Shown: in pieces, positions 33,738 through 43,228 of the stretch
Layout: each line of letters begins with the position of its first letter
How positions within the stretch are numbered: position 1 is the stretch's first letter
DNA from: Candidatus Sumerlaeota bacterium
Lineage (GTDB): Bacteria; Sumerlaeota; Sumerlaeia; MWCT01; JAUWMI01
DNA length: 64,000 nt
NCBI GenBank assembly: GCA_030613245.1
Contig: JAUWMI010000011.1
Span: 1-64,000 of the forward strand
Direction: 5' to 3'
Program-made: the position numbers and the translations under genes
Notes under the pieces: model-generated
The model's database searches: none
The model's input: the letters and a program-made list of their open reading frames with translations, nothing else
What the model was told of the DNA's origin: nothing

Positions 33738-35243
33738 ATGAGCAGAATCTGGAACATCCTTACATTTCGAAGGATTAAGCGCCATCCACTTGAGTGGCTG
33801 ATTTTCGTGTCGCTTTTTATCACCTATTCTTATTTCTTTCACCAGACCGCAGGGTGGAATATCAATAGCCGCATTAACCTTACCTATGCCTTGGTAGATC
33901 AGGGCACCTTTCGTATTGATGCCTACCACGATAAAGCGCCCTACCGTACCATGGACAAGGCCTATTACAATGGGCACTACTATTCAGATAAGATCATCGG
34001 CCTTTCACTGCTAGGTGCTATCCCTTATACGATGTTGCGCTCTATTGCGTCGCTCTTTAACATCAGTTTAACGCTGGATGTGAGTCGTTACGTCATCCGT
34101 ATCTTCACAACCTCTCTTCTGGCTGCGGCATGTGCCGTTGTGTTGTACCGATTGCTACTGCTTTTTGGCGCCACGAGCCGCCAGAGTCTGCTCCTCGTAT
34201 TCTTCTGCGCTCTCGGAACACTCTTTCTTCCCTACGCCACAGTCTTCTATCCATATCTACCGGCTCTGTTTTTCGTGCTGCTCTCCTATCGAATTCTGCT
34301 GCGATACCGCCTTGAACGGCGCCTTGACGAGGCTCCGCTCTTCCTGGCAGGACTGGCGCTGGGCCTAGCATTACTCTGTGAATACATCATTGGGATCGTC
34401 GCTCTCGGATTGGTGGCGTACGTCTTCATCCACCTGCGGGCTCGGGGACAGATCTGGAAGTACCTAATTGGCAGCATTGTGCCGCTCATTCCATTTATTC
34501 TCTATACGCTATACTGCTTCGGGCGCGTAACTATTCCATACAAGTACGAGGTGGACAAAATGTTTGCAGTTGGAATGGGACAAGGGTTTTTCGGCATCAC
34601 GAGCCCAAACATGCACGTCATGTATTACATAACGATCCACCCATATCGTGGCATATTCTTCTATTCGCCGGTTCTTCTCCTCTACTTTTTGGGCATTGTT
34701 ACGATGATCAGGCAGCGGCGCTTTCGAAGCGATGCAGTGCTGGCTTTGTACATCGTAGCTGGCTATTTGTTATTCAATTCCTCGTACTACATGTGGTGGG
34801 GTGGATGGGCAGCTGGGCCGCGCTTTCTGATTCCGATGATACCGTTTATGATTCCACCGCTTGTCTTTCTGCTGCGAGGTGTGCGATATTCGCAATTTGC
34901 TATTGTTGTTCTTGGAATCGTATCAATTGCGATGACCTTTATTCCTGCAGCTATAGATCCGCAACCACCCCAAGGGTATAACACAGACATTCTGCTAAAT
35001 GCGAAAATCTGGGATAATCTTGCCAGTCCGATTCTTCTGATTCAATTTCCCGAATTTTTTCATGGGCGGATAGCCACGAATTTCGGGTCAGTGATTGGCT
35101 TGCCGGGGCTTGCCGGCTTGATTCCTCTGGGGCTGTTCTGGCTGGCAATAGGCATGGCGCTGCATGCGTGTCTGGCTCGTCAGAACACACATGCAGGTGA
35201 GTCCAGTGATGAGCCGAAGAGCTGTGGCGAACCCCGCGAATGA
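33738..35243 (+). CDS. Polytopic GT39-like glycosyltransferase / PMT-family membrane protein
   Basis: A 501-residue protein with about 11 membrane helices. The first periplasmic loop after helix 1 (INSRINLTYALVDQGTFRID ... AYYNGHYYSDKIIGLSLLG) matches a GT39-like family of GT-C fold proteins that use polyprenyl-phosphate sugars; an acidic residue pair in this loop is expected to be catalytic (here D and E/D near the VDQGTFRID and YYSDK segments). It would transfer a sugar to lipid A, glycan or protein on the outer face of the inner membrane. The acceptor is unknown. The short C-terminal tail is hydrophilic. Confidence 0.72.
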   Translation: MSRIWNILTFRRIKRHPLEWLIFVSLFITYSYFFHQTAGWNINSRINLTYALVDQGTFRIDAYHDKAPYRTMDKAYYNGHYYSDKIIGLSLLGAIPYTMLRSIASLFNISLTLDVSRYVIRIFTTSLLAAACAVVLYRLLLLFGATSRQSLLLVFFCALGTLFLPYATVFYPYLPALFFVLLSYRILLRYRLERRLDEAPLFLAGLALGLALLCEYIIGIVALGLVAYVFIHLRARGQIWKYLIGSIVPLIPFILYTLYCFGRVTIPYKYEVDKMFAVGMGQGFFGITSPNMHVMYYITIHPYRGIFFYSPVLLLYFLGIVTMIRQRRFRSDAVLALYIVAGYLLFNSSYYMWWGGWAAGPRFLIPMIPFMIPPLVFLLRGVRYSQFAIVVLGIVSIAMTFIPAAIDPQPPQGYNTDILLNAKIWDNLASPILLIQFPEFFHGRIATNFGSVIGLPGLAGLIPLGLFWLAIGMALHACLARQNTHAGESSDEPKSCGEPRE

Positions 35244-35276
35244 TTCTACGTTGCCTATTCACTCTATAATCTAGCA

Positions 35277-35987
35277 CTACCTATCGCGGAAGAGGTTCTT
35301 AAAACGCGAGCGGCGTGAGCCATGTGATTGGCGGCGGAAAATATCGCCTCTTTTCAGATAGAGAAATGCGACCACAAGACCACCCAGATGCGTGAGGTGC
35401 GAAATATTGCCGTAAGCCACTGGCGAAGCCGACCCGAGAAAGGTCAAAAATATGAATACCGCAACCAGCACTTTCACTTTGACGGGGAAGACCCCCCATA
35501 CCAGCACAATGTCATCCGGCCAATATAGGGCATACGCCAGCAGAACACCGTAAATCGCTCCAGACGCTCCAAAAATCTGGTAGTACCCCTTGCCGATGAT
35601 TAGCGAGATAAGAGCATGAAATATACCGGCCCCAATCCCAACAATAAAATAGAATTTGAGAAACTCCTGGGATCCCCAGCGGTGTTCCAATCGTGGGCCA
35701 AAAAACCACAGAACAATCATATTGGTGAGAAAATGAAACGGCCCGAGATGAATAAACATATACGTGACAAACTGCCAGATCATCCCATGCAAGATGGAAA
35801 GGTTTGGCTGTTGGCCGAGTATATGCATGAGCCAATAAAAAGCACGCTTACTCGCTATGGGAATGATAAGCATATACAGCACAAGCACAACAGTGTTGAT
35901 AATAATCAGCCACTTCACCACCGCGCTGAGGTGGGAATCCAGAAACCGATTCAACTCGTACGTGGTACCGCGTGAGCGCATTGACAT
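35277..35987 (-). CDS. Rhomboid-family intramembrane serine protease
   Basis: A 236-residue protein with six predicted membrane helices. The rhomboid residues are present: H80/H85/N89 in FIHLGPFHFLTNM (the oxyanion-hole HxxxxHxxxN region), the nucleophile Ser142 in FGASGAIYG, and His200 in ISHLTHLGG. It cleaves membrane proteins within the bilayer. Cytoplasmic N- and C-termini are short; the C-terminus is very basic. Either of two ATGs six bases apart could be used, with GGGAG upstream. Its substrate cannot be deduced; it sits in a housekeeping neighbourhood. Confidence 0.93.
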   Translation of the reverse strand: MSMRSRGTTYELNRFLDSHLSAVVKWLIIINTVVLVLYMLIIPIASKRAFYWLMHILGQQPNLSILHGMIWQFVTYMFIHLGPFHFLTNMIVLWFFGPRLEHRWGSQEFLKFYFIVGIGAGIFHALISLIIGKGYYQIFGASGAIYGVLLAYALYWPDDIVLVWGVFPVKVKVLVAVFIFLTFLGSASPVAYGNISHLTHLGGLVVAFLYLKRGDIFRRQSHGSRRSRFKNLFRDR

Positions 35988-36083
35988 CTCCCTAACGACG
36001 AGATTGTTCCTAACCTGTATGCCGTCCTACCCCTGGCACATTCTTTTAGCACCGCAGCAATTTGCTTTTCCAGCGTTAAGTAC

Positions 36084-37391
36084 CTACTCGGATAATTCAA
36101 TTGCCGCACCAAGCGACTTCAGATCCCGGAAAAAATTCGGGTATGATTTCGACACGTGCTGCGCGTTGGCGATGACAAGGCCTTTCCTGCACCGAAGGCC
36201 CACAATCGTAAGCAGCATCACTACCCTATGGTCGTTGTGGCTATCAACGGTCAGGCCTCCGTCGTAGCCAGCCGGATTCCCGTAGATAACCATCTCGTCC
36301 TGTTTCTCTTCAGCCCTTACGCCAATCCGGTTCAGCTCCGTGATTGGCACTGAGATGCGGTCACACTCCTTGAAGCGCAGGTTACCCACATTGTAGAATC
36401 GCGATTTGCCATGCGCGAAGCATGCAGCGCCGACCAGCGGCAAAACCGCATCAGTTGCAAGATCACCATTGAATTCCACTGCGCGAAGTGTCTGTGCCAT
36501 GGACTTAATCATGACGCTGTTTTTCTGATGCGATATCTCGGCGCCCATTGAACGCAGCACGTCCAGAGCAGCCCGCTCGCCCTGCTGGTCTTCGTACAGC
36601 CGCGTGATTGTAATGCGTGAGGGCATGATTGCCGCAGCAGCGAGAATGGCCGCTGCGCCGGGGTAATCACCGTGGACGTCGTAATGGTGGGGCTGATAAG
36701 CTTGCCCACCGTGAATAGAAAAGTACAACAGCTCATCGCTCGCATCAACCTTGATGCCTGCTTCGCGTATCACTTCAAGGGTGGTCTGGATCGCCGGCCT
36801 TGATTTCAACCCATTCACCACGCGAATAGAGATATCCTCGCCAATCAGCGGCGCGAGAAATAGCAGCGCGCTAACGTACTGCGAACTGACTGCGCCTGAT
36901 ACTGTGATCTCGCCACCCTTTAGCCCACTGCCATAAAGCGTAATCGGAAGATGACCCTGCTCCGACTCAGAGCGTACGCCGAGCTGAGCGAGTGCCTCGA
37001 GCAGATCTGCGTTTGGCCGCTTTCCCAGCGACTCAGGGAAATCGGTTTCAAAGGTCACCTCGGGCAATAACGCTCCTATCGGAAGCAGAAATCGGAGCAC
37101 GGCACCGGCGTTGTGAGGATTGAGCCGTCCAGGACTGCGCGGTCTTCTGCCAAAACCTGTAACATGAAGATCGCCGTTTCGTTTGCGAATGGTTGCGCCC
37201 AGAGCCTGGCAACACTGAATCATCGCCTCACCATCGTCGCTTTCCGCTGCATTGGAGACCAGACTTTCCCCTTCAGCAAGGCACGCGGCTAGAATATAGC
37301 GGGTAGTATAGTTTTTCGACGACGGTGGGGTAAGTGTTCCTTCCAGACGCTCAGTGTAGCGGACATGCGCAATCATTAAGTAGCCTTCCAT
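36084..37391 (-). CDS. aroA: 3-phosphoshikimate 1-carboxyvinyltransferase (EPSP synthase)
   Basis: A 435-residue two-domain enolpyruvyl transferase. The shikimate 3-phosphate site reads PSSKNYTTRYILAACLAEGES (Lys and Arg retained where others have GDKSISHR). NPHNAGAVLRFLLPIGAL stands for 'NAGTAMR', SLGKRPNADLLEAL for the R-P motif, then SSQYVSALLFLAPL, FKECDRISVPITEL and HNDHRVVM for the catalytic Asp/Glu-rich C-terminal loop. It is the sixth step of the shikimate pathway. The variant glycine loop resembles class II-type enzymes. The start could be ATG 37391 or ATG 37376. Other aro genes are not in the window. Confidence 0.9.
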   Translation of the reverse strand: MEGYLMIAHVRYTERLEGTLTPPSSKNYTTRYILAACLAEGESLVSNAAESDDGEAMIQCCQALGATIRKRNGDLHVTGFGRRPRSPGRLNPHNAGAVLRFLLPIGALLPEVTFETDFPESLGKRPNADLLEALAQLGVRSESEQGHLPITLYGSGLKGGEITVSGAVSSQYVSALLFLAPLIGEDISIRVVNGLKSRPAIQTTLEVIREAGIKVDASDELLYFSIHGGQAYQPHHYDVHGDYPGAAAILAAAAIMPSRITITRLYEDQQGERAALDVLRSMGAEISHQKNSVMIKSMAQTLRAVEFNGDLATDAVLPLVGAACFAHGKSRFYNVGNLRFKECDRISVPITELNRIGVRAEEKQDEMVIYGNPAGYDGGLTVDSHNDHRVVMLLTIVGLRCRKGLVIANAQHVSKSYPNFFRDLKSLGAAIELSE

Positions 37392-37468
37392 TCAAGCCAT
37401 ATAAGAATTGGACAATACCGCCTGAGGCGCACAATCCCGCCAAAGGCGGACAAGCAACTGATGTAGTC

Positions 37469-37506
37469 AAAAAAAGCGGGCAGGAGGAAGACTCGCTCCT
37501 ACCCAC
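37469..37506 (-). terminator. Rho-independent terminator downstream of rpmE
   Basis: Read on the minus strand: GTGGGTAGGAG, a 9-nt loop, CTCCTGCCCGC, then seven T. The 11-bp stem has two G-U wobble pairs. It lies 83 bp after the rpmE stop and before the aroA start, so it ends the rho/rpmE transcript. Confidence 0.78.
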
Positions 37507-37588
37507 TTTGAACTCGCTTTCCGGCAAGATTCCTGCGTATGCATCGCTCTTGCCATGCTGTTACCATTTCGTTCCTGTGAGCGCTACG

Positions 37589-37792
37589 CTATTTCTTCCC
37601 CCCGTATTTTTGAATATACTTCTCCACTCGCCCGGCACTGTCAACGAACTTCTGCTTGCCTGTAAAAAAAGGATGGCACGCTGAGCAAATCTCCAGCCGT
37701 TGCACCTTTTTTGTTGATCGGGTCTCGATCGCATTGCCACACGCACACGTAATGGTTGCTTCTTCATACTTAGGATGAATATCCTTTTTCAC
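37589..37792 (-). CDS. rpmE: Ribosomal protein bL31 (zinc-binding form)
   Basis: A 67-residue protein with the full bL31 pattern: [19 protein letters not shown], ...[29 protein letters not shown]. The four cysteines (CACG and CSAC, plus neighbours) make it the zinc-binding C+ form. The start codon is GTG at 37790-37792, supported by a strong GGAGGT eleven bases upstream. It is a peripheral protein of the large ribosomal subunit bridging to the small subunit. It follows rho on the same strand by 86 bp, a common bacterial order. Confidence 0.96.
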   Translation of the reverse strand: MKKDIHPKYEEATITCACGNAIETRSTKKVQRLEICSACHPFFTGKQKFVDSAGRVEKYIQKYGGKK

Positions 37793-37878
37793 TCTACGTA
37801 TACCTCCGTAATTCAGAAAAATCTAAAAATTCACACCACCAGCCTGTTGCTCAATCCAACAAGAACTAGAATCATAGC

Positions 37879-39240
37879 CTATTGATTCATGGTGTCAAGA
37901 AAATCTTCATTGCTATCGGCTTTTTTCATACGTCCAATCAGGAATTCCATAGCCTCAACAATGTTCAGCTCGTTGAGGACTTTCCGCAGCAGCCACACGC
38001 GGCTCAATTCTTTCTCTGACAAGAGGAGTTCCTCCTTGCGCGTGCCAGACCGTGCAATGTCAATAGCCGGGAAGATGCGCCGATCTACGAGCTTTCGATC
38101 GAGGTTCACCTCCATATTGCCAGTACCTTTGAATTCCTCGAAGATCACGTCGTCCATGCGACTCCCGGTATCAATCAGTGCCGTTGCAATAATGGTAAGG
38201 CTGCCGCCCTCCTCGATGTTGCGTGCCGCGCCAAAGAAGCGCTTCGGCCGGTGAAGTGCATTCGAATCTAAGCCCCCCGAGAGTATCTTTCCGCTAGGGG
38301 GCGCGATGGTATTGTAGGCACGAGCCAGCCGCGTAATACTATCGAGCAAGATGACCACGTCTCTCTGATACTCAATAAGCCGTTTTGCCTTCTCAAGCAC
38401 CATCTCGGCCACCTGCACGTGGCGATCTGCAGGCTCGTCGAATGTCGAGGAGATGACCTCACCCTTCACCGAGCGCTCCATGTCAGTAACCTCCTCAGGA
38501 CGCTCGTCAATCAGAAGCACGATGAGATAAATCTCTGGATGATTAGTGGTAATCGCATTCGCAATATCCTGGAGGATCATGGTCTTGCCAGTGCGGGGCG
38601 GCGCCACGATCAGCCCCCGTTGTCCCTTACCAAGGGGTGTCATGAGATCCATGACGCGATTTGTCATTTTTGTTGGCGCAATTTCCAGATTGATGCGTTC
38701 CAGAGGGTAGAGGGGAGTCAAGTTGTCAAAGAGGATTTTCTCGCGGGCCAGCTCCGGGCTTTCGAAGTTGATCGCTTGGACCTTTAGCAGCGCAAAGTAG
38801 CGTTCGTTCTCCTTGGGTGGACGAATCTGACCCGAGACCGTGTCGCCCTTGCGCAAATTGAATCGGCGAATCTGCGACGGCGAGACGTAAATATCGTCCG
38901 GCCCTGGCAGATAATTGTAGTTTGGTGATCGCAGGAAGCCAAACCCATCGGGCAGAATCTCAAGCACCCCCTCGCCGAACATATGTCCTTCCTTCTCAGC
39001 GTTAGCCTGAAGGATTTTGAACATCAAGTCCTGTTTGCGAAGGTTTGAGTAGCCCTCAATCTTAAGCTGCTGAGCAAGCTTCATGAGCTTGGAGATAGTA
39101 TAGGTCTTCAGTACCCCAATATCAATGACCTGCGTCTCGTCCGGCTTGTCAGCAGTCTTGCTTGACACCTGCGATGGTGCAATCGCGTTCTCCGCAGGAT
39201 TCTGTTCATTGTTTTCTTCTACTTTTTTCTTCCCTCTCAT
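37879..39240 (-). CDS. rho: Transcription termination factor Rho
   Basis: About 453 residues from the ATG at 39238-39240, which has AAGGA upstream; the frame is open to 39318. A charged ~55-residue N-terminal extension precedes the Rho N-domain ([20 protein letters not shown]), the RNA-binding cold-shock fold ([21 protein letters not shown]) and the RecA-type ATPase with Walker [11 protein letters not shown], Walker [17 protein letters not shown] and the R-loop region. It is the hexameric helicase that terminates untranslated transcripts. Order rho-rpmE is conserved in many bacteria. Confidence 0.96.
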   Translation of the reverse strand: MRGKKKVEENNEQNPAENAIAPSQVSSKTADKPDETQVIDIGVLKTYTISKLMKLAQQLKIEGYSNLRKQDLMFKILQANAEKEGHMFGEGVLEILPDGFGFLRSPNYNYLPGPDDIYVSPSQIRRFNLRKGDTVSGQIRPPKENERYFALLKVQAINFESPELAREKILFDNLTPLYPLERINLEIAPTKMTNRVMDLMTPLGKGQRGLIVAPPRTGKTMILQDIANAITTNHPEIYLIVLLIDERPEEVTDMERSVKGEVISSTFDEPADRHVQVAEMVLEKAKRLIEYQRDVVILLDSITRLARAYNTIAPPSGKILSGGLDSNALHRPKRFFGAARNIEEGGSLTIIATALIDTGSRMDDVIFEEFKGTGNMEVNLDRKLVDRRIFPAIDIARSGTRKEELLLSEKELSRVWLLRKVLNELNIVEAMEFLIGRMKKADSNEDFLDTMNQ

Positions 39241-39327
39241 TGGTCTATCCTTCTTCCCTTCTTCATTTAGAATCTCACCCTGATTTGATGTGGAAACCAC
39301 CCTATATATAAAAATCACAGTATGAAG

Positions 39328-39930
39328 TCAGCGTATTTCTCCAAGAAACATTGCGGCCAGTTGCTTGACCTGAGCTTGCGCCTCTTCCAGACTGCCGCTA
39401 TTATCAATAACAAAATTGGCTCGTTTTCGTTTTTCTTCCTGTGGCATTTGTGCCTGCAGGCGGCGCTGAATCTCATCTGACGTCAGCCCCTCCTGCTGCT
39501 CTGTAAGACGTCGCATCCTCTCTGCCTCATTTACAACTACCACGACGACTTTGTCCACCAGATGCTCCATATTATTTTCAAACAATAAGGGGACGCTTAA
39601 AACTACAAGCGGATGATCCTTGTAGTGAGACAGGAGTTCCAGTTCACGCTTTCTTACGCGCGGGTGAACAATTCTGTTGAGAACTTCGCGTTTGGAGGCA
39701 TCCTGAAATACCATTGCAGCCAGCCTTTTGCGATCCAATGCACCCTGTTCATCACCCAGAACCTCGCGTCCAAATGCCTGTACGATCTCTTGAAATGCAG
39801 GTGTACCTGGTTTCACCACCTCCTTGGCAATTTCATCCGCATCAATAATGACGGCCCCCAGCGCGGCGAACATTCTAGCCACAACCGACTTTCCGCTGCC
39901 GAACGACCCTGTCAGACCGACAACCGTCAT
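39328..39930 (-). CDS. coaE: Dephospho-CoA kinase
   Basis: 200 residues from the ATG at 39928-39930, giving the standard start MTVVGLTGSFGSGKS with a Walker A P-loop. Then AALGAVIIDADEIAKEVVKP, LDRKRLAAMVFQD, NRIVHPRVRKREL, VLSVPLLFENNME and VVVVVNEAERMRRL. It phosphorylates the 3'-hydroxyl of dephospho-CoA, the last step of CoA synthesis. The frame is open a further 38 codons upstream into the polA 3' end, but that part has no similarity. It follows polA by ~100 bp and precedes rho by ~90 bp, so polA-coaE-rho-rpmE may form one transcript. Confidence 0.95.
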   Translation of the reverse strand: MTVVGLTGSFGSGKSVVARMFAALGAVIIDADEIAKEVVKPGTPAFQEIVQAFGREVLGDEQGALDRKRLAAMVFQDASKREVLNRIVHPRVRKRELELLSHYKDHPLVVLSVPLLFENNMEHLVDKVVVVVVNEAERMRRLTEQQEGLTSDEIQRRLQAQMPQEEKRKRANFVIDNSGSLEEAQAQVKQLAAMFLGEIR

Positions 39931-40028
39931 GCTATATCGCCACGCCCTGTTTCCACAAATCTCGCCGATCCATTCCAGAACCCTAACGGAATCGGCAGGG
40001 CCATTCAGAGGGCCCATGCCCTGAGCCG

Positions 40029-42713
40029 TTAGTGGCTCACGCACTCAGCCCAGTTCTTTCCGGTAGAAATGGTAACTATCACGGGAACGCGCAGCTCGAG
40101 CGCACCGGTCATTTCACGCTCGACAATCCCAGAGACCAGAGGGACTTCATCTTCCGGCACATCAAAGATCAGCTCATCATGAACTTGCATAATCATCCTG
40201 GCTTTCAAGGCATGATTGCAGAGTGCGTGATCAATGGCAATCATGGCCTTCTTGATCATATCTGCCGAGGTTCCTTGGACTGGCATGTTGATCGCCATGC
40301 GCTCGGCATTACTGCGCAACGTCCCATTGGAGGAGGTAATGTTGGACAAATATCGCCGCCGATTCAAGAGGGTCGTTACATAGCCATTATCGCGTGCATA
40401 TTGAAGAATTGAATCAATCCAGCCTTTCACCCCCTGGTAGGCAGTAAAATACTCTTTGATAAAGGTCTCTGCAAGGGCACGAGGAATTTTCAGCTGCTGG
40501 CTTACGCCATAGGCTGACATGCCGTAAATTATGCCGAAGTTGATAATTTTGGCCTGGTTCCGCATCTCCGGTGTAACTTCATCCAGTGAGCAGCCAAAGA
40601 TTTTCACAGCAGTAGCCCGATGTATGTCTTCATTACGCTGGAATGCCTCGATCAGACCTTTGTCCTCAGTCAGGTGAGCCAGAATGCGCAGCTCAATCTG
40701 TGAATAGTCCGCTGAGAGTAGTACTCGCGACGGCTCAGACGCGATGAATCCCCTCCGAATCTCACGCCCCTGCAGGGTCCGCACCGGAATGTTCTGCAGG
40801 TTTGGCTCACTACTGGTTAGACGCCCTGTGGCTGCCACAAACTGGTTATACGAGGTATGAATCCGCCCGGTGTGCGGATTCACCATCTCCGGCAGGCTAT
40901 CAATATACGTATTTTTGAGCTTTTCATAAGTTCGATACTCCAATAACAGCTTCGGCAAAGGATGGGATAAACTTAATTCATCCAGCACACGAACGTCTGT
41001 GGAATATCCGCTCTTTATTTTTTTCAGTGGCGGCAATTTCAGCTCCTCAAAGAGGACCTTTGCCACTTGCTTGGGCGAATTGATATTAAACGCATGTCCA
41101 GATAGCTGGTAAATCTTCTGTGCAAGCTCATTAAGCCTGTGTTGCGTTTCTCGCGATAACCCCCTGAAATACGGAACATCAATGCACACACCTTCCATTT
41201 CCATTGCATTAAGCACTTCAAGCAGGGGCATCTCAATCTCCCGGAACAACGGCAACAGCTTAGCCTCCTTGAGCCGATCGCAAAGTATGTGGCTAAGCTG
41301 AAGTGTAACGTCCGCATCTTCACATGCATACTGCGAAGCAGGCTCGATCTCTACTTCTGCCATGGTAATCGCTGATTTGCCCTTGCCAATAAGATCAGAT
41401 ATTGGCCTCATAACAATGTTCAAATAGTTAAGCCCAAGGTCTTTGAGGTTATGAGATTTCCTGTCGGGATTCAGGAGGTACGACGCCAACAGGGTATCAA
41501 AAACGATTCCGTCAAGCGAGAATGCGTGCCGACGCAGGACCTTGAGATCGTATTTGATGTTCTGGCCGCATTTCGTAATTGTAGCATCGGCCAGCAACGG
41601 GCCAAGAATCTCGCGCACCTCGGCTAGCGATATCTGCTGTGCCGAGGCAGAGTCACCCGTATGTCCACACGGGACATAGCTGGCTGAGTTCGGCTCAGTG
41701 CTCATTGAGATGCCAACCAGTGCTGCACGCATGGGCTTTTCAGATGTGGTCTCTGTATCAATGGCCACGTAGCCTGCGCACCGCGCTGCTGCTACTTCTG
41801 CTTTCAAGCTCTCAATGGATGTAATGGTCCGATAGTTGACGTCGCGCTTTGGCCCAGAAACGCACAGTCTCTCGAGCAGCGAGTGAAACTCCATCTCCCG
41901 ATAGAGACGCACCAGCTCGTCATTCGGGCGAAATTCCCAGGCGAAAGCCTCAAGGCTCACCGGCAGCTCCACGTCTATCTTAATAGCAGCAAGGCGTTTG
42001 GACAGCAATGCCTGTTCTGCATTCTCTTGAACGACCCGCCGCCGTTTCTCATTCGCGATGCGTTGACTATTGGCCAACAGGTTTTCGACCGTGCCAAATT
42101 CTGTCAGCAGCGCCGCTGCAGTCTTAGGCCCCACAGATGGAACACCTGGAATGTTATCCGACGTATCGCCCACCAGACCAAGGAAATCCACGATTTGCTC
42201 GGGGAAGACCCCCATCTTCTCTTTCACCTTCTGCCGGTCGTAAAGATCAAAACTTTCCGACTGTGCGCGCAGAATGCGCACTGAGTCGCTCACCAGCTGA
42301 AATAAATCCTTATCGGCAGTGAGGATGACAACCTCGAAGCCCGTTTGTGAAGCCGACGAAGCCAAAGTGCCTATAATATCGTCAGCCTCTACCCCTTCAT
42401 GTTCGATCTGCGTAATTCCCATAGCCGAAAGGATGCGCTTCACCCAAGGAATCTGTATCTGTAAATCATTAGGCATTGGGGGCCGGTGGGCCTTGTAGTC
42501 TGCAAAGAGGTCGTTGCGAAAAGTAGGCCCGGGATGATCGAAAGTAACTGCAAGATATTTTGGCTGACACTCACGTACCAGCTTATTCAGCATTTGCACA
42601 AAGCCGTAAATCGCATTCGTCGGCATTCCTTTTGAATTGCTCAGGTTACGAATTGCATAGTAGGCTTTGTACAAATACGAATGCCCATCAATGATGTACA
42701 ATATCTGAGCCAT
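40029..42713 (-). CDS. polA: DNA polymerase I
   Basis: An 894-residue, full-length enzyme. The 5'-3' exonuclease/flap domain (about 1-290) starts YIIDGHSYLYKAYYAI and has VEADDIIGTLA and GVPSVGPKTAAALL. The 3'-5' exonuclease domain (about 310-490) keeps catalytic Asp/Glu in YVAIDTETTSEKP and YACEDADVTLQLS, so proofreading is probably active. The polymerase domain (about 510-894) has motif A DYSQIELRILAHL, motif B KIINFGIIYGMSAYG and motif C MQVHDELIFDVPE. It works in Okazaki-fragment maturation and repair. CGGAG precedes the start. Confidence 0.97.
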   Translation of the reverse strand: MAQILYIIDGHSYLYKAYYAIRNLSNSKGMPTNAIYGFVQMLNKLVRECQPKYLAVTFDHPGPTFRNDLFADYKAHRPPMPNDLQIQIPWVKRILSAMGITQIEHEGVEADDIIGTLASSASQTGFEVVILTADKDLFQLVSDSVRILRAQSESFDLYDRQKVKEKMGVFPEQIVDFLGLVGDTSDNIPGVPSVGPKTAAALLTEFGTVENLLANSQRIANEKRRRVVQENAEQALLSKRLAAIKIDVELPVSLEAFAWEFRPNDELVRLYREMEFHSLLERLCVSGPKRDVNYRTITSIESLKAEVAAARCAGYVAIDTETTSEKPMRAALVGISMSTEPNSASYVPCGHTGDSASAQQISLAEVREILGPLLADATITKCGQNIKYDLKVLRRHAFSLDGIVFDTLLASYLLNPDRKSHNLKDLGLNYLNIVMRPISDLIGKGKSAITMAEVEIEPASQYACEDADVTLQLSHILCDRLKEAKLLPLFREIEMPLLEVLNAMEMEGVCIDVPYFRGLSRETQHRLNELAQKIYQLSGHAFNINSPKQVAKVLFEELKLPPLKKIKSGYSTDVRVLDELSLSHPLPKLLLEYRTYEKLKNTYIDSLPEMVNPHTGRIHTSYNQFVAATGRLTSSEPNLQNIPVRTLQGREIRRGFIASEPSRVLLSADYSQIELRILAHLTEDKGLIEAFQRNEDIHRATAVKIFGCSLDEVTPEMRNQAKIINFGIIYGMSAYGVSQQLKIPRALAETFIKEYFTAYQGVKGWIDSILQYARDNGYVTTLLNRRRYLSNITSSNGTLRSNAERMAINMPVQGTSADMIKKAMIAIDHALCNHALKARMIMQVHDELIFDVPEDEVPLVSGIVEREMTGALELRVPVIVTISTGKNWAECVSH

Positions 42714-43228
42714 AATACTCCGTTACGACCACTGGGGAGATATGTATCTTGCTGATGAATGGCATCGCAGGATGGTGTTCCTAATGGACCCCAGCACTCT
42801 TGCGGTATTCCAAGCGAAACGGTTGAAATCGCCCGCTGTTCCATCTGGCGCGATTCAGGACATCAGGCTGGTAACAAGTGGCACTCACGCATGGGCCGCT
42901 AAGGATGCAATGCAAGGTGTGCCGACGTCCGGATCTGCCGACTCTACGAAAGTGGGAAGCGCTCAGCTGACTTAACTAGAGCGAGTGCATTGCAGAAATG
43001 GCTCTCGTCACTCTCGGACTTGCCCGCCTCAGGCAGACTTACCATTTTTTTTCTGGATCGTTACTCTGGTGGTAAACTCCGCAATCTCAAGAATCCGTCA
43101 ATAACCGACAGGTGCGCGGTTTAAACGTGGTAAAAGGATGAAAATGAAGGTCAGTCAGACCACAGGATTAGATTTCGTTCGAGGCATACAAACCAACACC
43201 GTCTGTCTGACGGTCCGACGGCAATGAA
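42714..43228. other. Intergenic region upstream of polA, no gene seen
   Basis: This 515-bp stretch lies between polA and the end of the TPR-secretin gene. A 77-codon plus-strand frame at 42742-42975 has no recognisable features. It should contain the polA promoter region and the 3' end of the secretin transcript. No tRNA or repeat was recognised apart from the hairpin listed separately. Confidence 0.4.
43186..43213 (-). terminator. Weak terminator-like hairpin after the secretin gene
   Basis: On the minus strand CCGTC-AGACA-GACGG is followed by the T-rich run TGTTGGTTTGT, 16 bp beyond the secretin stop. The stem has only 5 bp and the T-tract is interrupted, so this is a tentative terminator. 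Confidence 0.3.

Noticed and set aside
42742-42975. 77-codon plus-strand frame upstream of polA
   Set aside because: No recognisable domain or ribosome binding site; probably the polA upstream region.
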